Assembly (NCBI GenBank): GCA_934433485.1
Contig: CAKRZR010000011.1
Location: 1 to 64,000, forward strand
Length of the DNA: 64,000 nt
Source: an uncultured Eubacteriales bacterium
GTDB lineage: Bacteria > Bacillota > Clostridia > Oscillospirales > CAG-272
Direction of reading: 5' to 3'
The notes below the pieces were generated by a model that was not told the origin of the DNA, did no database searches, and saw only the letters and a list, made by a program, of their open reading frames with translations. Below, in pieces: positions 58,899 through 64,000 of this stretch. Positions within the stretch are counted from its first letter, which is position 1; every line of letters begins with the position of its first letter. Made by a program: the position numbers and the translations under genes.

Positions 58899-60296
58899 TC
58901 AGACAGAGTGCACCTGCAATGCCGCGTCGCCGTTTTCGCCGTCCAGGCTATATTCCTTTGCCTTGCGGTACTCGAAGAACTTCATGGCGACCTGTTCAAA
59001 GAGTGCGTAGGACAGCACGTCTTCGTCCTGCTCCATGTACGGCTGGATTTTTTCACGCAGAGAAGCAAGCTCCGGCTTCAGGGCATCTGCGGGACGGTTT
59101 GTGATGGGCTTTTCGTCTCCGATGATCTTCTTGCGGAATTCCGGCTTGATCTCGACCGGTGTCTTTCCGTATTCACCGCGCACCAGCCCCTTAAATTCCT
59201 TCGATACCATCTTGTAGCGTTCTCCGGCGATGACGTTGAGCACAGCCTGCGTGCCGACGATCTGAGAAGTCGGGGTTACAAGCGGCGGATATCCGGCGTC
59301 CTCACGCACACGCGGTACCTCCTCGAGCACTTCGTTCAGCTTCTCGCTCTTTCCCTGCTGCTTGAGCTGCGAAACGAGGTTGGACAGCATGCCGCCGGGC
59401 ACCTGGTAAAGGAGGCAGTTTACATCGACCTTCAATACCTTCGGATCCAGCAGACCGGACGCCAGGTATTTTTCACGCAGCGGTGTGAAGTACTTGCAAA
59501 CCTTATCGAGCTTGGCAAGATCGAGACCGGTGTCGTATTCCGTGCCCTGCAGGGTCGCGACAATGGACTCTGTCGGCGGCTGCGAAGTGCCCATGGCAAG
59601 CGGAGAGATCGCCGTATCCACAATATCCACACCTGCCTCAACCGCCTTGAGAACGGTCATGGACGCAAGTCCTGTCGTGTAATGTGTATGCAGCTGGATC
59701 GGCACCTTGACGGTGGATTTCAGCGCGGTTACAAGGTCATACGCGGCATATGGGGTGAGCAGACCGGACATATCCTTGATGCAGATGGAGTCCGCGCCCA
59801 TTTCCTCCAGCTCCTTGGCGTACTTGCAGAACGCCTCGTTGGAGTGCACCGGGCTGATCGTGTAGCTGATGGCAGCCTGTACGTGACCGCCTTCCTTCTT
59901 TGTCGCGTTGATAGCGGTTTTCAGGTTCCGTGCATCGTTCAGCGCGTCGAAAATCCGGAGAATGTCAATGCCGTTTGCGATCGATTTCTGCACGAAATAC
60001 TCCACCACATCGTCTGCGTAGTGGCGATACCCCAAGATATTCTGCCCACGGAAGAGCATCTGGAGCTTGGTATTCTTGACTGCCGCACGAATCTTGCGCA
60101 GTCTTTCCCACGGATCCTCGTTTAAGAAACGGAGGCAGGAGTCAAATGTCGCGCCGCCCCACGCTTCCAGAGAATGGTAGCCGACAGCGTCGAGATCGGC
60201 GAGGATCGGCAGCATTTCCGCGGTTGTCATACGGGTCGCGATAAGAGACTGATGCGCGTCCCGGAGAACGGTTTCTGTAATTTTTACTTTTGCCAT
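58899..60296 (-). CDS. oadA: Oxaloacetate decarboxylase / pyruvate carboxyltransferase alpha subunit (OadA, 5S-like)
   Basis: A 465-residue carboxyltransferase of the pyruvate/oxaloacetate type. VLRDAHQSLIATRMTT is the metal/substrate motif, FRGQNILGYRHYADDVV and IRIFDALND follow, and QLHTHYTTGLAS holds the metal-binding His pair. The conserved Lys region (NCLLYQVPGGMLSN) is present. It lacks the C-terminal biotin domain, which is encoded separately at 61548. The start at 60296 follows AAAGGA; an open frame of 61 upstream codons overlaps oadB and is not used. Confidence 0.93.
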   Translation of the reverse strand: MAKVKITETVLRDAHQSLIATRMTTAEMLPILADLDAVGYHSLEAWGGATFDSCLRFLNEDPWERLRKIRAAVKNTKLQMLFRGQNILGYRHYADDVVEYFVQKSIANGIDILRIFDALNDARNLKTAINATKKEGGHVQAAISYTISPVHSNEAFCKYAKELEEMGADSICIKDMSGLLTPYAAYDLVTALKSTVKVPIQLHTHYTTGLASMTVLKAVEAGVDIVDTAISPLAMGTSQPPTESIVATLQGTEYDTGLDLAKLDKVCKYFTPLREKYLASGLLDPKVLKVDVNCLLYQVPGGMLSNLVSQLKQQGKSEKLNEVLEEVPRVREDAGYPPLVTPTSQIVGTQAVLNVIAGERYKMVSKEFKGLVRGEYGKTPVEIKPEFRKKIIGDEKPITNRPADALKPELASLREKIQPYMEQDEDVLSYALFEQVAMKFFEYRKAKEYSLDGENGDAALQVHSV

Positions 60297-60321
60297 CGTA
60301 ATATCGTATCCTTTCAAAACA

Positions 60322-61521
60322 TTATGCGAACCGGGACAGGAACACACCTGCCGCCACCGCGGAGCCGATAACACCGGCAACATTCGGACCCATAGCGTGC
60401 ATGAGCAGGAAGTTTGCCGGATCCTCTTTCTGACCGACAACCTGTGAGACACGTGCCGCCATAGGAACCGCGGACACACCTGCGGAACCGATGAGCGGAT
60501 TTACCTTGCCCTTGGTCACCCAGCACATGATCTTACCGCCAAGCAGACCGCCGACGGTGGACAGGCAGAATGCGCACAGACCGAGGAAGATGATCTTGAC
60601 GGTGCTGAAAGCGAGGAAGTTGTCTGCGTTTGCCGTCGCGCCAACCGATACGCCGAGGAAGATTGTGACGATATTCATCAGTTCGTTCTGGGCGGTCTTG
60701 GAGATTCTGTCGGTCACACCGCTGACATTGAGGAGGTTGCCGAACATCAGGAAGCCGACAAGGGGCGCTGCATCCGGAACGATCAGACAAACGACGCCGG
60801 TTACGATGATCGGGAAGAGCACCTTCTCCGTCTTTGTAACGGTACGCAGCGTGGTCATGCGGATCTTCCGCTCCTTTTCCGTCGTCAAAAGCTTCATGAA
60901 CGGCGGTTGGATGATCGGGATCAGTGCCATGTAGCTGTATGCAGCAATAGCGATCGCACCGAGCAGCTCAGGCGCCAGTATTTTTGTGACAAGGATCGCC
61001 GTAGGACCGTCCGCACCACCGATGATACCGATGGCGGAGGCCTGTTCCGGTGTGAAGCCGAGGAAGATCGCGCCGATGAACGCTGCGAACACGCCGAACT
61101 GTGCGGCAGCGCCAAGCAGCAGGGACTTCGGATTGGCGATCAGCGCGGAGAAGTCCGTCATTGCCCCGACGCCAAGGAAGATGAGCGACGGATAAATGCC
61201 GAGCTTTACGCCGAGATAGAGGAAGTCGAGCAGGCTTCCGTTTTCGACGATGTATTGGATGTTGATCGGCGAGCCGTCTTCATGGATGAAGAAATCCATG
61301 TGGAACAGATTTGCGCCGGGCAGATTGGCAAGCAGCATGCCGAAGGCGATCGGAAGCAGGAGAAGCGGTTCAAACTTCTTGACAACGGCCAGGTAGAACA
61401 ACAGCCCGATGATCACATACATGATCAGGGTCTTGACAAGAAGCACCGGATCGTCAAACAGCTTCGGAAAGCCGGTTGATTCATAAAAATCAGTAAAAAA
61501 ACTCAATTTCGTACACTCCAT
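60322..61521 (-). CDS. oadB: Sodium ion-translocating decarboxylase beta subunit
   Basis: A 399-residue integral membrane protein with 9-11 transmembrane segments; it pumps Na+ while the carboxyl group is released from biotin. Conserved stretches PSLIFLGVGAMTDFSALIANPK, IGIIGGADGPTAI (with the Na+-coordinating Asp) and SVGATANADNFL are present. A TTG at 61506 nine bases after GGAG is an alternative start. It lies between oadA and the biotin carrier gene in the operon. Confidence 0.94.
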   Translation of the reverse strand: MECTKLSFFTDFYESTGFPKLFDDPVLLVKTLIMYVIIGLLFYLAVVKKFEPLLLLPIAFGMLLANLPGANLFHMDFFIHEDGSPINIQYIVENGSLLDFLYLGVKLGIYPSLIFLGVGAMTDFSALIANPKSLLLGAAAQFGVFAAFIGAIFLGFTPEQASAIGIIGGADGPTAILVTKILAPELLGAIAIAAYSYMALIPIIQPPFMKLLTTEKERKIRMTTLRTVTKTEKVLFPIIVTGVVCLIVPDAAPLVGFLMFGNLLNVSGVTDRISKTAQNELMNIVTIFLGVSVGATANADNFLAFSTVKIIFLGLCAFCLSTVGGLLGGKIMCWVTKGKVNPLIGSAGVSAVPMAARVSQVVGQKEDPANFLLMHAMGPNVAGVIGSAVAAGVFLSRFA

Positions 61522-61547
61522 TCACGCGATTTTGGTCGCACAGCGCA

Positions 61548-61931
61548 TCAGTCGAGCGTTACGATCGCGTCGCCGGTGTTTACAGTGCTTCCCTGCGGTG
61601 CGTTGATGGCGGTAACGGTACCGTCCTCCGCCGCAAAGATTTCGTTCTCCATTTTCATGGCCTCGAGAATGCAGACCAAGTCGTTTTTCTTCACGGCATC
61701 CCCGACCTTGACGCTCATCTTCAAAATGGTACCCGGCATCGGCGCGTTTACGGTCTTGGCACCGGCTGCGGGCTTTGTGACAGCGGGCTTTGCGGCAGGC
61801 GCGGGTGCAGCTTTCGGTGCGGGAGCGGCGGTCGGTGCTGCCACAGGTGTGGCGGGGGCAGATACTTCTCCGGCTTCCTCCACAACGACTTCATAGGTCA
61901 CGCCGTTTACGGTTACATTGTACTTTTTCAT
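61548..61931 (-). CDS. Biotin carrier protein of the decarboxylase
   Basis: A 127-residue biotinyl carrier. The N-terminal VTVNGVTYEVVVEE is followed by an Ala/Pro-rich flexible linker (~25-55) and the biotinyl domain with ILEAMKMENEI, where the Lys receives biotin. It equals the C-terminal biotin domain of OadA or GcdC/MmdC subunits. Start chosen at 61931 (MKKYNV), eight bases after GGAGG. Confidence 0.94.
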   Translation of the reverse strand: MKKYNVTVNGVTYEVVVEEAGEVSAPATPVAAPTAAPAPKAAPAPAAKPAVTKPAAGAKTVNAPMPGTILKMSVKVGDAVKKNDLVCILEAMKMENEIFAAEDGTVTAINAPQGSTVNTGDAIVTLD

Positions 61932-61951
61932 TGCATCATCCTCCAAAATAA

Positions 61952-62335
61952 TTACTGATTGTCATTGCCCATCCAGCCGCCGGAGCTTTTTTTCTGGCGG
62001 AAGGACACCACGCGGAATCCGGTATTTGCACAGCCGGTCTCGCTGCGATACGCTTCAATGGCAGCGGTGATCGCGGCTATCAGTACGCCATCGTCCGCGG
62101 CTGCTGTCGGTGCTGCTTCCACAACCGGCTCTGCCGCCTGCGTAGGAACGGTCTCCGGCTTTTTCTCCGCCGACTTCTTTCCGGTACCGGCAAACACCTT
62201 GCCAAAAGCGGCGACAATGCCCCACAGTATGATGAGCACCATAAAGACGGTACCCATACCGCGCAGCAGCAGCTCGCCGGACAGCGCGAACTTTTCACCG
62301 AGCGTCAGGGACGCTTCCAAAAACAGTTGGTTCAT
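61952..62335 (-). CDS. Oxaloacetate decarboxylase gamma chain / OadG-family protein
   Basis: A 127-residue small subunit: one transmembrane helix (~25-47, GMGTVFMVLIILWGIVAAFG), an Ala/Pro/Glu-rich linker (~55-85), and a C-terminal segment ending in GNDNQ that could contact the carboxyltransferase. Family members organise the pump and bind zinc in OadG; the usual zinc-binding His-rich tail is absent here. Located between mmdA-like and biotin genes. Confidence 0.85.
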   Translation of the reverse strand: MNQLFLEASLTLGEKFALSGELLLRGMGTVFMVLIILWGIVAAFGKVFAGTGKKSAEKKPETVPTQAAEPVVEAAPTAAADDGVLIAAITAAIEAYRSETGCANTGFRVVSFRQKKSSGGWMGNDNQ

Positions 62336-62361
62336 ATTTTTGCCCTCCTATCTGCGCCCGC

Positions 62362-63870
62362 TCACAGCGGCAGGTTGGCATGACGGCGGACAGGTGCGTT
62401 TTTGCTCTTGGAACGAAGCATCATGACAGCGGCGCACAGTCTCTGGCGAAGCTCTGCGTCCACGATCACATCATCCACTTCCCCTGCCATCGCGGCGACA
62501 GCGGGTGTTCCGACAGTTTCATTCCATTCTGTCTCCAGAGCCTCACGGGTTACATTCCCGCCGATTTTGTCGTTCCACAGGAATGCAACGGCAGAGGCTG
62601 CGTTCATGACGCCGATTTTCGCGTCCTCTCTGGCAAGCACGATGTCCGCGCCAAGGGATTTCGCACCCATGACCGGTACGATGGAACCATACGCTTCGCC
62701 GGCGATCACGGTGATCAGAGCGGTGCGGGCAGAGGCGTACAGCCCGGCAAGCTTGGCGATTTCCGCGGCGTACGGAGCGCTCTCCGCTTCCTTGGAAATG
62801 TCCAGACCATGGGAATCGACCACGGTGATGACCGGAATGGCAAATGCGTCGCAGAAAGACAGGAGCTTGGCGAGCTTTCTTGCGGCAGGCGCGGTCAATG
62901 TACCGTCACATACCGCGTGATTGTTTGCGAGCACGCCACATACCACGCCGCCCGCGGAGCAGAACCCACAGACCGCTTCCGGAGCGTATTCCGCGTAGAG
63001 CTCAACGAATTTTCCATCGTCCGCAAAAGCAGCGATGCATGCCTTCATATCGCCGGAGGCAGCGTATGCGTCGAGAGAGACCGCGCGGTTGCAGTCGTCA
63101 GCGGAAATCGCTTCTACCGTCCCCTCTGCGTTGTTGGCGGGCAGATAGGATAACAGCTCTCTTGCCTTCGCGATAGCGGCATCGTCGTCGGAAACGGAGA
63201 TGGCAGCCATGCCGCTTTCCTTCGCAAACGGCGCCTTACCGGTTTCCGCACCGGTCAAAAACGGCGGATTGACGCTGACAGAAGCAGTCTTTTCGGTGAT
63301 GATGAGAAAATCAAACATCGCGGCAATGATGGCGGCTGCACCCTGCGCGATCCCGGGGACCACAGCGATTTGCGGCACCACACCGGACGCGAGAGAAGCC
63401 TCTCTCATGATCGCGCCATACGCAGCAAGGGCACGTACCCCCTCCGGCAGATATGCTCCGGCACTGTCGAAAATGCCAACGACCGGCGCACCGTTTTCGG
63501 TAGCCAGGCGGTAGAGATCACGGAGTTTTTTTGCCTGCGCTTCGCTGACACCGCCGCGTGTGCGGGAAAAGTCCTGGCTGAACGCGTAGACGAGACAGCC
63601 GTTCACGGAGCCGAAACCGCAGAGCACCGCTTCCAGATCGTCGGATTTGCCTGTCTCGAACTCGCTGCTCCGCCGCATAACGTACGCGCCCAACTCCATA
63701 AAGGTGCCTTCATCAAAGAGCGCCACGATGCGTTCTCTTGCGCTGCGTGAACCGTTTGCGGGAGCTACGGCTGCTTCTCGTTCAGAAAGCATTTCACGAA
63801 GTGCGGAGGCGGTTTTGCATGGATTTCCGGCGAGGGAACGATGCAGAACCTCTAAATTCTTCTTGTCCAT
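62362..63870 (-). CDS. Carboxyl transferase (MmdA/PccB-like) subunit
   Basis: A 502-residue protein of the acyl-CoA carboxyltransferase family (crotonase-like tandem domains). The motifs RERIVALFDEGTFMELGAY, SQDFSRTRGGVSEAQAKKL and the two oxyanion-hole regions (FDSAGAYLPEGV; GAKSLGADIVLARED) match methylmalonyl-CoA decarboxylase alpha/PccB. It would move a carboxyl group between biotin and an acyl-CoA. GGAGG lies six bases before the ATG. It heads an operon that also encodes OadA, a carboxyltransferase of a different fold. Confidence 0.88.
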   Translation of the reverse strand: MDKKNLEVLHRSLAGNPCKTASALREMLSEREAAVAPANGSRSARERIVALFDEGTFMELGAYVMRRSSEFETGKSDDLEAVLCGFGSVNGCLVYAFSQDFSRTRGGVSEAQAKKLRDLYRLATENGAPVVGIFDSAGAYLPEGVRALAAYGAIMREASLASGVVPQIAVVPGIAQGAAAIIAAMFDFLIITEKTASVSVNPPFLTGAETGKAPFAKESGMAAISVSDDDAAIAKARELLSYLPANNAEGTVEAISADDCNRAVSLDAYAASGDMKACIAAFADDGKFVELYAEYAPEAVCGFCSAGGVVCGVLANNHAVCDGTLTAPAARKLAKLLSFCDAFAIPVITVVDSHGLDISKEAESAPYAAEIAKLAGLYASARTALITVIAGEAYGSIVPVMGAKSLGADIVLAREDAKIGVMNAASAVAFLWNDKIGGNVTREALETEWNETVGTPAVAAMAGEVDDVIVDAELRQRLCAAVMMLRSKSKNAPVRRHANLPL

Positions 63871-63966
63871 ATATATCCTCCGTTCAAGTTATGGAAAAAT
63901 GAAAACATTGCAGGGAGCCAAACGACAATCTTCCCTTTCTGAAAAAGAAAAATACCATTCCGCCCC

Positions 63967-63995
63967 ATTATACTAATAATACTCTTTTCCGGCAA
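63967..63995 (-). promoter_or_regulatory. Promoter of the decarboxylase operon
   Basis: Minus strand: TTGCCG (63995-63990), 17-nt spacer, TATAAT (63972-63967). The leader to the ATG at 63870 is about 90 nt; I see no further structure in it. Confidence 0.72.
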
Positions 63996-64000
63996 AAAAT

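Noticed and set aside
58413..60125. A 570-codon open frame on + opposite oadA and the regulator
   Set aside because: Shadow of oadA; no ribosome binding site and no recognisable domain.
1..64000. CRISPR array, prophage, toxin-antitoxin or restriction cluster
   Set aside because: I found no repeat-spacer pattern, no phage structural genes, and no recognisable defence genes; the only mobile DNA is the intron tail at 1-114.

Overview
The window looks like a chromosomal segment of an endospore-forming, anaerobic, Gram-positive Clostridia-type bacterium, probably from the Oscillospiraceae/Christensenellales neighbourhood. That placement is inferred from gene content. The supporting features are Firmicutes synteny (SRP RNA-dnaX-ybaB-recR and yqfC-yqfD-phoH-ybeY-era-recO-mutS2), sporulation genes (YqfC, YqfD, a YlbJ-like protein, a LysM-GH18 YaaH/SleL-like hydrolase), formate-tetrahydrofolate ligase, a biotin-dependent sodium-pumping decarboxylase, lipoproteins without outer-membrane genes, and strong GGAGG ribosome binding sites. 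GC content appears to be near 50%. I see no phage, plasmid, CRISPR or insertion-sequence cargo apart from the 3' tail of a group II intron at the left edge.

Layout. 1-114: domains V and VI of a group II intron whose reverse transcriptase lies outside the window. 268-4800: a cytidylate-kinase-like gene on +, then a minus-strand set fhs-tsaE-tsaB-rpiB and a tRNA-Arg(CCG). 4870-7900: SRP RNA, dnaX, ybaB, recR. 7958-11801: enolase, the LysM-GH18 enzyme and a SIS-domain isomerase. 11887-18705: a rhamnose block (TIM-barrel isomerase/epimerase, rhaB, rhaA) followed in the same direction by a CapA-like lipoprotein that has lost its usual metal ligands, an amidase lipoprotein and an AEC transporter. 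18967-26245: the seven-gene mutS2-to-yqfC operon. 26327-29725: YlbJ-like protein, a small cysteine-rich protein, prfB (no programmed frameshift) and a TrmH-type methyltransferase. 29789-35724: a long solute-binding lipoprotein and a YdjI-YdjG-YdjH-like membrane stress cluster. 35979-40437: SGNH hydrolase, HerA-like ATPase, a small membrane protein and a sigma factor with a very long C-terminal extension. 40517-50689: nanA, an MFS transporter, a GDPD, an EF-G/TetM-like GTPase fused to a Rae1/YacP-type NYN nuclease, a split ThrE exporter, a CE15-like esterase and a Gfo/Idh/MocA oxidoreductase. 50849-58113: MetY with an N-terminal extension, glnS, gltX, then a DivIVA-like coiled-coil protein and an HTH regulator. 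58125-63870: one operon for a membrane decarboxylase/transcarboxylase (MmdA-like, OadG, biotin carrier, OadB, OadA) ending in a degenerate response-regulator-like protein.

How the genes work together. Much of the window is housekeeping: tRNA modification, translation, recombination, ribosome maturation. Around it sit sugar-acid and deoxysugar catabolism (rhamnose, sialic acid), one-carbon metabolism, and a Na+-coupled C3/C4 carboxyl-transfer module. The most unusual items are the GTPase-NYN fusion (44298-46874), the extended sigma factor (38827-40437), the metal-ligand-less CapA-like lipoprotein (13653-14876), and the combination of two different carboxyltransferase subunits in one operon (58899-63870).

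Promoters are readable by eye in many intergenic gaps. They share a 17-nt spacer, usually have an extended -10 (TGn before TATAAT/TATACT), and often have a -35 beginning TTGC rather than TTGA. All functional calls rest on reading protein motifs and context; no searches were run.
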